Shown here one piece after another: positions 7,356 through 15,539 of a DNA stretch of 64,000 nucleotides. Under the pieces are notes generated by a model. The model had not been told where the DNA came from. It saw only the letters and a list, made by a program, of their open reading frames with translations, and ran no database searches. This DNA is from Ectopseudomonas chengduensis (GTDB lineage: Bacteria; Pseudomonadota; Gammaproteobacteria; Pseudomonadales; Pseudomonadaceae): contig NZ_FMZQ01000005.1 in the NCBI RefSeq assembly GCF_900102635.1, forward strand, positions 186,001-250,000. Direction: 5' to 3'. A program made the position numbers and the translations under genes. The first letter of the stretch is position 1; each line of letters opens with the position of its first letter.

Positions 7356-9575
7356 ATGAGCTTCGGCGCCGATGAAGAGATCCTCCAGGATTTCCTGGTA
7401 GAGGCCGGCGAGATTCTCGAACAGTTGTCCGAACAGTTAGTCGAGCTGGAAAGCCGACCGGACGACATGAACCTGCTCAATGCCATCTTCCGCGGTTTTC
7501 ATACCGTCAAGGGTGGAGCGGGTTTCCTCCAACTCAACGAGTTGGTGGAGTGCTGCCATATCGCCGAAAACGTCTTCGACATCCTGCGCAAGGGTGAGCG
7601 TCGCGTCGAGTCGGAGTTGATGGATGTGGTGCTCGAGGCTCTTGATGCTATCAATGGCATGTTCGGCGAGGTGCGTGAGCGCCGCGAGCCGACGCCCGCG
7701 TCGCCTGAACTTCTGGCGGCATTGGCACGCCTGGCCGAACCGGGCGGCGCCGAAGCGGCTCCTGCGCCGGTGCAGCAGGCCGAGCCGGAACCCGTGCCGG
7801 TGTCTCAGCCAGCTACGCCGTCCGCTGCCGCGGGCGACATCACCGACAGCGAATTCGAGCAACTGCTCGATGCCCTGGGTGACGCGCCGGCTGCCGCCCC
7901 GAGTGCACAGACCAGTGCCAGCGATGAGATCACCGATGACGAGTTCGAGTCGCTGCTCGATCAGTTGCACGGCAAAGGGCAGTTCGCCGGTACGGTCGAA
8001 ACGCCTGCCGCTGCGGTAGTTGCTTCTGCGCCTGCTGGCGCAGCGGCAGGTGATGAGATCACCGATGACGAGTTCGAAGCGCTGCTCGATCAACTGCATG
8101 GCAAAGGCCAGTTCTCGGCCACCGCCGAAGCTGCTGCTCCGGTTGCAGCCGTTGCTGCAGCGCCCGCTCCGGCGGGTGATGAGATCACCGATGACGAGTT
8201 CGAGGCGCTGCTCGATCAATTGCACGGCAAGGGCAAATTCGTGCCGCCCGCTGAGCCGGCGCCAGCGCCTGCCGCCGCGGCCAAACCTGCAGCAGTGCCC
8301 AAGGCCGCCGCGCCTGCCAAGCCCGCAGCAGCCAAACCTGAGCCTGCTGCTGCTCGTGCTTCTGCCGCGCCCGCGCCGGCTGCTGACAAGGCGCCGGCCG
8401 CGAGCGAAGCGGAAACCACCGTACGGGTCGACACCGCGCGCCTCGACGAGATCATGAACATGGTCGGCGAACTGGTGCTGGTGCGTAACCGTCTGGTGCG
8501 CCTGGGGCTCAACAGCGGCGACGAGGCGATGTCCAAGGCAGTGTCGAACCTCGACGTGGTGACTGCGGATCTGCAGACCTCGGTGATGAAAACCCGCATG
8601 CAGCCGATCAAGAAGGTCTTCGGCCGCTTTCCGCGCCTGGTGCGCGATCTGGCGCGCAACCTGAAGAAGGAAATCAACCTCGAGTTGGTGGGCGAGGAAA
8701 CCGACCTCGACAAGAACCTGGTCGAGGCCTTGGCTGACCCGCTGGTGCACTTGGTGCGCAACGCTGTCGACCACGGCGTTGAAACCCCGGAAGAACGCGA
8801 GAAGGCCGGCAAGGCTCGCGCAGGCCGCGTGGTGCTGTCCGCCGAGCAGGAAGGCGACCATATCCTGCTGTCGATCACCGACGACGGCAAAGGCATGGAT
8901 GCTGACGTGCTACGTGCCAAGGCCGTCGAGAAAGGCCTGCTGGACAAGGACGCGGCCGATCGCCTCAACGAGTTCGAATGCTACAACCTGATCTTCGCCC
9001 CGGGCTTCTCGACCAAGACCGAGATCTCCGACGTGTCCGGCCGTGGTGTCGGCATGGACGTGGTGAAGACCAAGATTTCCCAGCTCAACGGCACGGTCAA
9101 CGTGTTCTCGCAGAAGGGCCAGGGTTCGAAGATCGTCATCAAGGTGCCGCTGACCCTGGCGATCATGCCGACGCTGATGGTGATGCTGGAGAATCAGGCC
9201 TTCGCCTTCCCGCTGGTCAACGTCAACGAGATCTTCCATCTCGACCTGTCGCGTACCAACGTGGTCGACGGCCAGGAAGTGGTGATCGTGCGCGACAAGG
9301 CGCTGCCGCTGTTCTACCTCAAGCGCTGGCTGGTGCCGCAGGCATTCCAGGAGGGGCAGGGTGAAGGCCATGTGGTGATCGTCACCGTTGGCAGCCAACG
9401 CATCGGCTTTGTCGTCGATCAACTGGTCGGCCAGGAAGAAGTGGTAATCAAGCCGCTGGGCAAGATGCTGCAAGGCACGCCCGGGATGTCCGGCGCCACG
9501 ATCACGGGCGACGGACGCATTGCATTGATTCTCGACGTACCGAGCATGCTCAAGCGCTACGCTCGACGGTTCTGA
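7356..9575 (+). CDS. cheA: Chemotaxis histidine kinase CheA
   Basis: CheA is the array kinase that phosphorylates CheY and CheB. The HPt domain is at residues 1-110, with the phospho-accepting H49 in FRGFHTVKGG. A long Ala/Pro linker (about 115-345) contains four copies of an acidic motif and replaces a recognisable P2 domain. Dimerisation begins at TTVRVDTARLDEIMNMVGEL. The ATPase boxes are HLVRNAVDHG, DDGKGMD and GRGVGMDV, and a CheW-like domain closes the protein. Length is 739 residues. The linker repeats are probably the docking region for ParP (inference from the Vibrio system). Confidence 0.97.
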   Translation: MSFGADEEILQDFLVEAGEILEQLSEQLVELESRPDDMNLLNAIFRGFHTVKGGAGFLQLNELVECCHIAENVFDILRKGERRVESELMDVVLEALDAINGMFGEVRERREPTPASPELLAALARLAEPGGAEAAPAPVQQAEPEPVPVSQPATPSAAAGDITDSEFEQLLDALGDAPAAAPSAQTSASDEITDDEFESLLDQLHGKGQFAGTVETPAAAVVASAPAGAAAGDEITDDEFEALLDQLHGKGQFSATAEAAAPVAAVAAAPAPAGDEITDDEFEALLDQLHGKGKFVPPAEPAPAPAAAAKPAAVPKAAAPAKPAAAKPEPAAARASAAPAPAADKAPAASEAETTVRVDTARLDEIMNMVGELVLVRNRLVRLGLNSGDEAMSKAVSNLDVVTADLQTSVMKTRMQPIKKVFGRFPRLVRDLARNLKKEINLELVGEETDLDKNLVEALADPLVHLVRNAVDHGVETPEEREKAGKARAGRVVLSAEQEGDHILLSITDDGKGMDADVLRAKAVEKGLLDKDAADRLNEFECYNLIFAPGFSTKTEISDVSGRGVGMDVVKTKISQLNGTVNVFSQKGQGSKIVIKVPLTLAIMPTLMVMLENQAFAFPLVNVNEIFHLDLSRTNVVDGQEVVIVRDKALPLFYLKRWLVPQAFQEGQGEGHVVIVTVGSQRIGFVVDQLVGQEEVVIKPLGKMLQGTPGMSGATITGDGRIALILDVPSMLKRYARRF
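7833..8241 (+). repeat. Four in-frame copies of an acidic motif in the CheA linker
   Basis: The core is DEITDDEFEALLDQLHGKG, starting at CheA residues 161 (diverged: DITDSEFEQLLDALG), 190, 233 and 275. Copies 2-4 are nearly identical at the DNA level too, suggesting recent duplication or conversion. They are separated by Ala/Pro-rich spacers of about 10-23 residues. ParP contains a similar stretch near its N-terminus (SLDEFEAAVLEEQ, residues 35-47). Confidence 0.85.
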
Positions 9576-9620
9576 TGTTTCGCGGCGTGGACCCGAGGTC
9601 CACGCCGTCTAGGAGTGTGT

Positions 9621-10754
9621 ATGGTAGTCAAGGTCTTGGTGGTAGACGACTCCGGTTTCTTCCGTCGGCGCGTGTCGGAAATTCTGTCTGCTGACCCCAG
9701 TATTCAGGTCGTGGGCACGGCCACCAATGGGCGGGAAGCCATTGATCAGGCGTTGGCGCTCAAGCCCGACGTGATCACCATGGATTACGAGATGCCGATG
9801 ATGGATGGCATCACTGCGGTTCGAAACATCATGCAGCGCTGTCCGACGCCGGTGCTGATGTTCTCCTCGCTGACTCATGAAGGCGCCCGCGTCACGCTCG
9901 ATGCGCTGGATGCGGGGGCAGTGGATTTCCTGCCGAAGAACTTCGAAGACATCTCGCGCAACCCCGAAAAGGTCAAGCAGATGCTGTGCGAGAAGGTGCA
10001 CAGCATCGCGCGCAGCAACCGCCGTTTCAGTGCGGCCGCGGTGGCTCCGGCGCCGACTGCGGCTAGTCCGAGCGCGGCGCCGACCAGTCGTCCTGCTGTC
10101 TCGACGCGACCTGCTGCACCGGCTCCTGTTGCTGCGCGTCCGGCGGCAGCGGCCGGTGGCGCAGCCCCTACGTCGTCAGCGCCCAAGCGCAAGGCCTACA
10201 AGCTGGTGGCCATCGGCACCTCGACCGGTGGCCCGGTGGCGCTGCAGCGCGTGCTGACCCAGCTTCCGGCCAATTTTCCGGCGCCGCTGGTTCTGATCCA
10301 GCACATGCCGGCGGCCTTCACCAAGGCTTTCGCCGAGCGCCTGGACAAGCTCTGCCGCATTCAGGTCAAGGAAGCTGAGGATGGCGATATCCTGCGCCCA
10401 GGCCTGGCGCTGCTGGCACCTGGTGGCAAGCAGATGATGGTCGATGCGCGTGGCGCGATAAAAATCCTGCCGGGTGACGAACGCCTCAACTACAAACCCT
10501 GTGTCGATATCACTTTCGGCTCTGCCGCCAAGTCTTACGGTGACAAGGTGCTGGCCGTGGTACTCACCGGTATGGGCGCCGATGGCCGTGAGGGTGCGCG
10601 CCTGCTCAAACAGGGCGGTAGCCAGGTGTGGGCGCAGGACGAGGCCAGTTGCGTGATCTATGGCATGCCCATGGCCGTGGTCAAAGCCAATCTGGCGGAT
10701 GCGGTCTACGGCCTGGATGACATCGGCCGGCACCTGACCGAGGCCTGCCAGTGA
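9621..10754 (+). CDS. cheB: Chemotaxis protein-glutamate methylesterase CheB
   Basis: CheB demethylates and deamidates chemoreceptors and is activated by CheA. The receiver domain (residues 1-120) has the phospho-Asp in [11 protein letters not shown]. An unusually long Ala/Pro/Ser linker (about 135-190) leads to the methylesterase domain with the catalytic Ser in IGTSTGGP, His in LIQHMPAAF and Asp in LTGMGADG. The ATG at 9621 is chosen because AGGAG at 9611-9615 lies five bases before it; an upstream in-frame GTG at 9615 overlaps that site. Length is 377 residues. Confidence 0.97.
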   Translation: MVVKVLVVDDSGFFRRRVSEILSADPSIQVVGTATNGREAIDQALALKPDVITMDYEMPMMDGITAVRNIMQRCPTPVLMFSSLTHEGARVTLDALDAGAVDFLPKNFEDISRNPEKVKQMLCEKVHSIARSNRRFSAAAVAPAPTAASPSAAPTSRPAVSTRPAAPAPVAARPAAAAGGAAPTSSAPKRKAYKLVAIGTSTGGPVALQRVLTQLPANFPAPLVLIQHMPAAFTKAFAERLDKLCRIQVKEAEDGDILRPGLALLAPGGKQMMVDARGAIKILPGDERLNYKPCVDITFGSAAKSYGDKVLAVVLTGMGADGREGARLLKQGGSQVWAQDEASCVIYGMPMAVVKANLADAVYGLDDIGRHLTEACQ

Positions 10755-10779
10755 CGAACGCTAAGTCGGAAACATGCGC

Positions 10780-11520
10780 ATGGATGTACTGAGCCTGATT
10801 GGCGTCATCCTGGCGTTCGTTGCCATTCTGGGCGGCAATTATCTCGAAGGCGGGCACGCTGGTGCCTTGCTCAACGGTCCGGCGGCGCTGATCGTCATCG
10901 GCGGCACGCTGGGCGCGGCTTTTCTGCAGGCGCCGGTGCAGGTGTTCAAGCGTGCCATGAGCATCATGCGCTGGATCTTTTTCCCGCCGCGTATCGATCT
11001 GGTCGGCGGTATCAATCGTGTGACCGGTTGGAGCATGGTGGCACGCAAGGAAGGCCTGCTCGGCCTGGAGGCAGTGGCCGATGCCGAGCCTGACCCCTAT
11101 GCGCGCAAAGGTCTGCAGTTGCTGGTCGACGGCGCCGAGCCGGAATCCATTCGCAGCATTCTGGAGGTCGATCTCTATACCCAGGAGGCGCGCGATATCC
11201 AGGCCGCCAAGGTGTTCGAGAGCATGGGTGGTTATGCGCCAACCATCGGTATTATCGGTGCAGTGATGGGCCTGATTCACGTGATGGGCAACCTGGCTGA
11301 TCCGAGCATTCTCGGCAGCGGCATTGCCGTGGCGTTCGTTGCCACCATCTACGGCGTCGGCTTCGCCAACCTGCTGCTGCTACCGATGGGCAACAAGCTC
11401 AAGTCCATTGCTCTGCGCCAGTCGCGTTACCGCGAGATGCTGCTGGAGGGCATCCTGTCCATCGCCGAGGGTGAGAACCCGCGCTCCATCGAACTGAAGC
11501 TGCAAGGCTTCATGGACTGA
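10780..11520 (+). CDS. motC: Flagellar stator protein MotC (MotA family)
   Basis: MotC is the MotA-type subunit of the second Pseudomonas stator, a proton channel that powers rotation on surfaces. There are four hydrophobic segments, two at the N-terminus and two near GGYAPTIGIIGAVMGLIHVM and the following helix, with the conserved cytoplasmic loop between them. The ATG at 10780 (MDVLSLIG) matches homologues and leaves CGGA at a workable distance; an ATG at 10774 would add two residues. Length is 246 residues. It is followed by motD after 12 bases. Confidence 0.95.
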   Translation: MDVLSLIGVILAFVAILGGNYLEGGHAGALLNGPAALIVIGGTLGAAFLQAPVQVFKRAMSIMRWIFFPPRIDLVGGINRVTGWSMVARKEGLLGLEAVADAEPDPYARKGLQLLVDGAEPESIRSILEVDLYTQEARDIQAAKVFESMGGYAPTIGIIGAVMGLIHVMGNLADPSILGSGIAVAFVATIYGVGFANLLLLPMGNKLKSIALRQSRYREMLLEGILSIAEGENPRSIELKLQGFMD

Positions 11521-11532
11521 TGGAGGTATGGC

Positions 11533-12342
11533 ATGGCGCGCAGGCGGCATCATGAAGAGCACGAGAATCACGAGCGTTGGCTGGTCTCCTATGCCGACTT
11601 CATCACCTTGCTATTCGCCTTTTTTGTGGTGATGTACTCGATTTCCTCGATCAACGAAGGCAAGTACAAGATCCTCTCGGAGTCGCTGACGGGCGTGTTC
11701 AATCAGCCTGAACGCTCGATCAAGCCGATTCCGGTCGGTGAGGAACGGCCGCGCACCAGTGAGCCTGATAACACCTCGATGGACGACCCCAGCTCGGATT
11801 CGGCCCTGCAAAGCATCGCCTCCAGCGTGCGCGAGGTGTTTGGCGAGCTGATCAAGAGTGATCAGCTGACCATACGCGGCAACGAGATGTGGATCGAGAT
11901 CGAGCTCAGCTCCAGTCTGTTGTTTCCCAGTGGTGATGCCATTCCAAACAATCAGGCGTTCGACATCATCGAGAAGCTCGCCAAGATTCTGGCGCCTTAT
12001 CAGAACCCGATAAAGGTGGAAGGTTTCACCGACAACGTGCCAATTCAGACAGCGCAGTATCCGACCAACTGGGAGTTGTCTGCGGCGCGCGCGGCGAGCA
12101 TCGTGCGTATGCTGGCCATGGATGGTGTCGACCCTTCACGTCTGGCTGCTGTCGGTTACGGCGAGTTCCAGCCGGTAGCGGACAATGCCACAGCCGAGGG
12201 CAGGGGGCGTAATCGCCGGGTCGTGCTGGTGATTTCGCGCAACCTCGACACGCGACGTGGCGCTGGCAGTGCCGCGACCCAGCAGTCAGAGGCTGGCACG
12301 CAACCTGCACCAGCGCCTACGTCGGGGGTTCCACAGTCGTGA
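11533..12342 (+). CDS. motD: Flagellar stator protein MotD (MotB family)
   Basis: MotD pairs with MotC. One N-terminal membrane helix carries the ion-binding Asp in SYADFITLLFAFFVVMYS, followed by a plug/linker region and a periplasmic OmpA-like peptidoglycan-binding domain (EGFTDNVPI, NWELSAARA, GYGEFQPVADN, NRRVVLVIS). The C-terminal 30 residues are low complexity. Length is 269 residues. Shine-Dalgarno GGAGG lies just upstream. Confidence 0.95.
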   Translation: MARRRHHEEHENHERWLVSYADFITLLFAFFVVMYSISSINEGKYKILSESLTGVFNQPERSIKPIPVGEERPRTSEPDNTSMDDPSSDSALQSIASSVREVFGELIKSDQLTIRGNEMWIEIELSSSLLFPSGDAIPNNQAFDIIEKLAKILAPYQNPIKVEGFTDNVPIQTAQYPTNWELSAARAASIVRMLAMDGVDPSRLAAVGYGEFQPVADNATAEGRGRNRRVVLVISRNLDTRRGAGSAATQQSEAGTQPAPAPTSGVPQS

Positions 12343-12424
12343 GCCGTCAAATCCCAGTCGCCTGCTGCGTGCGTGCGATAGCCATTCTCGGCCTGAGCGC
12401 CTCTTGCCGGGAGGATGAGAGAAA

Positions 12425-13213
12425 ATGAAAGTCTGGGCAGTAGCCAATCAGAAGGGTGGGGTCGGCAAGACCACCACCTCCATCGCCCTGGCAGGCCTGT
12501 TGGCCGATGCCGGCAAGCGTGTGGTCGTGGTCGATCTCGATCCGCATGGGTCGATGACCAGTTATTTCGGTCATGACCCCGATGCGCTGGAGCACAGTTG
12601 CTTCGATCTGTTCCTGCATCAGGGCAATGTGCCGCAAGGCCTGCCCAAGCAGCTGCTGCACAGCACCAGTCACGAGAATATCTCCCTGTTGCCGTCGAGC
12701 ACCGCGCTGGCCACGCTCGAGCGCCAGTCACCGGGGCAGAGTGGCCTGGGTCTGGTAATCGCCAAGAGCCTGGCGCAGCTGTGGGAAGATTTCGATCATG
12801 CTGTCATCGACAGCCCGCCACTGCTCGGCGTACTGATGGTCAATGCCCTGGCAGCCAGCCAGCAACTGGTGATTCCGGTACAGACCGAGTTCCTCGCGGT
12901 GAAGGGCCTGGAGCGCATGATCACCACGCTGGCGATGATCAACCGTTCGCGCAAGCAGGCCTTGCCCTACACCATCGTGCCGACGCTGTTCGACCGTCGT
13001 ACCCAGGCGTCCATGAGCACGCTGCGGGTGCTGCGCAATACCTATCCCGAGCACCTGTGGCCGGCCTATATTCCGGTCGATACGCGCTTGCGTGATGCCA
13101 GTCGGGCAGGGCGGACGCCTTCGCAGTTCGATGCGGGCAGCCGTGGCGTGATCGCCTATCGGGCACTGCTCAAGCATCTTCTGACTCATCACCCGGCGGC
13201 GCAGGTGGCTTGA
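12425..13213 (+). CDS. parC: ParA-like ATPase ParC, chemotaxis array positioning
   Basis: A Soj/ParA family ATPase with the deviant Walker A NQKGGVGKTTTS at residues 8-19, VVVDLDPHGS as switch I, and HAVIDSPPLLG as Walker B. Its place between motD and a CheW-domain protein is that of ParC, which in Vibrio and P. aeruginosa recruits chemotaxis arrays to the cell pole; it is not a chromosome-partition ParA (no parB or parS nearby). Length is 262 residues. A strong ribosome site (GGGAGGATGAG) precedes the ATG. Confidence 0.9.
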   Translation: MKVWAVANQKGGVGKTTTSIALAGLLADAGKRVVVVDLDPHGSMTSYFGHDPDALEHSCFDLFLHQGNVPQGLPKQLLHSTSHENISLLPSSTALATLERQSPGQSGLGLVIAKSLAQLWEDFDHAVIDSPPLLGVLMVNALAASQQLVIPVQTEFLAVKGLERMITTLAMINRSRKQALPYTIVPTLFDRRTQASMSTLRVLRNTYPEHLWPAYIPVDTRLRDASRAGRTPSQFDAGSRGVIAYRALLKHLLTHHPAAQVA

Positions 13214-13299
13214 AATGAGCGTCTGTGTTGAACTGCGACACTCAAGTCGGAGCATGCAGCGGCCGATAGGCTGTCAAGATCTTATTCCGGGTTCCAGTC

Positions 13300-14103
13300 A
13301 TGAGCCGTAACCTCGCCACCGCCACGCGTTCCCAGTTGGCCCTGCAGTCCTACCTTGACGGGCTGCTACAGGAGGCCGCTGCCGAACTGGAGATGTCCGT
13401 CAGCCTCGACGAGTTCGAGGCCGCTGTGCTCGAGGAGCAGGTGCGCGATGCGCGGCTGGTTGAGCCGGTTGTGCCCGCTAGCGTGGTTGAACCGCTGGTA
13501 CAGATGGACGTCGCACCGGTTGAATTACTCGCGCCGATACAAGCTCCGCTCATCGACGAGGCGCCGCCGGCGCTTGCTCCCGCTGCCGAGCTGGCGCCAC
13601 AGCCGGCTGCGCTGTTGGCCGATGGTCGCCCTGCCTGGGCCGAGGAGCCGTTCGAATGCCTGCTGTTCGACGTTGCCGGGTTGACCCTGGCCGTGCCATT
13701 GATCTGCTTGGGGTCGATTTACCCACTGGAAGGTCAGGAGCTGACACCGCTGTTCGGGCAGCCGGATTGGTTCCTCGGTATCCTGCCGAGCCAGGCCGGT
13801 AACCTGAAGGTGCTGGACACTGCGCGCTGGGTGATGCCGGAGCGTTACCGAGATGACTTCCGCGAAGGCCTGCAGTACGTGATTTCGGTGCAGGGCTACG
13901 AGTGGGGGCTGGCCGTGCATCAGGTCAGCCGTTCGATTCGCCTGGACCCGAGCGAGGTCAAGTGGCGCAGTCAGCGTACCCAGCGGCCCTGGCTGGCCGG
14001 CACGGTGATCGAGCACATGTGCGCGCTGCTCGACGTCGCGGCACTGGCCGAGCTGATCGCCAGCGGCGGGGCGAAACGCCTGAATGGCGGCAAACTGCAT
14101 TGA
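13300..14103 (+). CDS. parP: CheW-domain protein ParP, couples ParC to chemotaxis arrays
   Basis: The 267-residue protein has a short helical N-terminus (residues 12-47), a Pro/Ala/Val-rich linker to about residue 112, and a C-terminal CheW-like domain (FECLLFDVAGLTLAVPL to the end). That is the layout of ParP, whose array-integration domain inserts into CheA arrays and whose N-terminus contacts ParC (known in Vibrio). Residues 35-47, SLDEFEAAVLEEQ, resemble the repeated acidic motif in the CheA linker of the same operon. The gene sits between parC and cheW, as expected. Confidence 0.85.
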   Translation: MSRNLATATRSQLALQSYLDGLLQEAAAELEMSVSLDEFEAAVLEEQVRDARLVEPVVPASVVEPLVQMDVAPVELLAPIQAPLIDEAPPALAPAAELAPQPAALLADGRPAWAEEPFECLLFDVAGLTLAVPLICLGSIYPLEGQELTPLFGQPDWFLGILPSQAGNLKVLDTARWVMPERYRDDFREGLQYVISVQGYEWGLAVHQVSRSIRLDPSEVKWRSQRTQRPWLAGTVIEHMCALLDVAALAELIASGGAKRLNGGKLH

Positions 14104-14199
14104 GAATTGGTGAGCCAGTGCCAACGGGCTCTTATAGTTGATGACAAGCGGGTCGACCCGCGCATGCCGCACTGAGCGGTTTTTGATGAGGCTAGGGAC

Positions 14200-14679
14200 A
14201 TGAAGAAAAGTTCTGCACAGGGTGCCGAAGATCCGATTCTGCAGTGGGTGACCTTTCGCCTGGATAACGAGACCTACGGCATTAACGTGATGCAGGTGCA
14301 GGAAGTCCTGCGTTACACCGAGATCGCCCCGGTACCGGGTGCTCCGAGCTATGTGCTGGGCATCATCAACCTGCGTGGCAACGTGGTTACCGTAATCGAT
14401 ACCCGCCAGCGTTTCGGCCTGGGTTCGGCGCCGGTCACCGACAACACCCGTATCGTCATCATCGAAGCGGACAAGCAAGTGGTCGGCATCCTGGTCGATA
14501 GCGTGGCCGAAGTGGTCTACCTGCGTCAGTCCGAGATCGAGACTGCACCGAACGTCGGTAACGACGAGTCGGCCAAGTTCATCCAGGGCGTGTGCAACAA
14601 GAACGGCGAGCTGCTGATCCTGGTCGAACTGGACAAGATGATGTCCGAGGAAGAGTGGTCGGAGCTGGAGAGCATCTGA
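14200..14679 (+). CDS. cheW: Chemotaxis coupling protein CheW
   Basis: CheW links chemoreceptors to CheA. The CheW fold is recognisable from LQWVTFRLDNETYGINVMQV, the loop VPGAPSYVLGIINLRGNVVTVID, and the C-terminal FIQGVCNKNGELLILVELD region. Length is 159 residues. The 96-base gap after parP contains no convincing terminator. The DUF2802 gene begins three bases after its stop. Confidence 0.97.
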   Translation: MKKSSAQGAEDPILQWVTFRLDNETYGINVMQVQEVLRYTEIAPVPGAPSYVLGIINLRGNVVTVIDTRQRFGLGSAPVTDNTRIVIIEADKQVVGILVDSVAEVVYLRQSEIETAPNVGNDESAKFIQGVCNKNGELLILVELDKMMSEEEWSELESI

Positions 14680-14682
14680 GCC

Positions 14683-15096
14683 ATGTCCGAGTTCGCCATG
14701 CTTGCCGCGGCCCTGGCCTTCGTGGCGCTGCTATGCGTGGCATTGGGCATCGTCTGCAAAGGCCTGTACCGCAACCAGCAGCGCCTGCTGGTTGAGCAGG
14801 CCAAGCGTGACGCCGTGCGCGATGCGCGGATCAGGGAGCTGAGCAAGCGTCTCGACGCCTACCTGACCGGCAGCATTCGCATGGGCGAAGAGCTGCATGA
14901 GCTGCGCCGAGTAGTGGCGCCGCTGCCGGACAAGGTCAGCCAGATCGAACAGCGTGACCCCAGCAGCCTGTCGTTCACCCAGGCTGCTCGCCTGGTGGGC
15001 ATGGGCGCCAGCGTCGATGACCTGACCCAGTCCTGTGGCCTGAGCAAGGCCGAGGCCGAGCTGATCAGCCGCCTGCACCAGCCCAAAAAACCGTAG
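14683..15096 (+). CDS. DUF2802 family protein, membrane-anchored, end of chemotaxis operon
   Basis: One N-terminal membrane helix (residues about 6-26) is followed by a charged helical stretch likely to form a coiled coil (about 30-85) and a small C-terminal module resembling a helix-turn-helix (ARLVGMGASVDDLTQSCGLSKAEAELISRL). This matches the DUF2802 proteins found next to cheW in pseudomonads, whose function I do not know. The TAG stop is formed by the GTAG of a REP element. Length is 137 residues. Confidence 0.85.
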   Translation: MSEFAMLAAALAFVALLCVALGIVCKGLYRNQQRLLVEQAKRDAVRDARIRELSKRLDAYLTGSIRMGEELHELRRVVAPLPDKVSQIEQRDPSSLSFTQAARLVGMGASVDDLTQSCGLSKAEAELISRLHQPKKP

Positions 15097-15116
15097 GAGC
15101 GGCTTCAGTCGCGAAG
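15093..15116 (+). repeat. Single REP element overlapping a stop codon
   Basis: GTAGGAGCGGCTTCAGTCGCGA is a classic Pseudomonas REP with the GTAG head and an imperfect palindrome. Its TAG is the stop codon of the DUF2802 gene. No inverted partner is seen nearby. Confidence 0.75.
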
Positions 15117-15191
15117 CTTTGAACCGCTTGGCAACAGCTAACGCAGACATAGCCAAGCTTTTTCTTGCCCTGCATGTGTTCCGTCGCGAAA

Positions 15192-15539
15192 TCAGCGAGT
15201 CGGCCCGCTCAAGCGGGGTAGCGTCGGCGTCACGTCGCGCTCGCCGTCCTGCCCCTGCTCGAAACCTTCCGGTGTCTTGCCCTGCAAGTACCAGGCGAAG
15301 GCGATGATCTCGGCAATGCAGCGATACAGCGCTTGCGGAATGGCGTCGCCCAGTTCCAGGCGCGCCAGCAGACGCACCAACTCGGCATTTTCGTAAATGG
15401 GCACTTCGTATTCGCGAGCGATGGCGAGGATGGCTTCGGCCAGTTCGTCATCACCCTTGGCGCTGAGTATTGGCGCGGTTTGCCCGTCATAGTTGAGGGC
15501 GATGGCCTGACGCGCTTCGGACTGCGACTTGCGGCTCAT
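15192..15539 (-). CDS. fhlB: FlhB C-terminal-domain-like protein FhlB
   Basis: A stand-alone, soluble 115-residue version of the FlhB/YscU cytoplasmic domain. AIALNYDGQTAPILSAKG, EYEVPIYENAELVRLLARL and ALYRCIAEIIAFAWYL correspond to the FlhB region after its cleavage site. There are no membrane helices and no NPTH motif. Such proteins can supply the FlhB C-domain in other bacteria; the role here is not known. Its ATG overlaps the stop of the FliK-like gene upstream (ATGA), so the two are made together. Confidence 0.85.
   Translation of the reverse strand: MSRKSQSEARQAIALNYDGQTAPILSAKGDDELAEAILAIAREYEVPIYENAELVRLLARLELGDAIPQALYRCIAEIIAFAWYLQGKTPEGFEQGQDGERDVTPTLPRLSGPTR

Noticed and set aside
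12425..13213. Chromosome- or plasmid-partition ParA
   Set aside because: No parB or centromere repeats nearby and chemotaxis context; ParC fits better.
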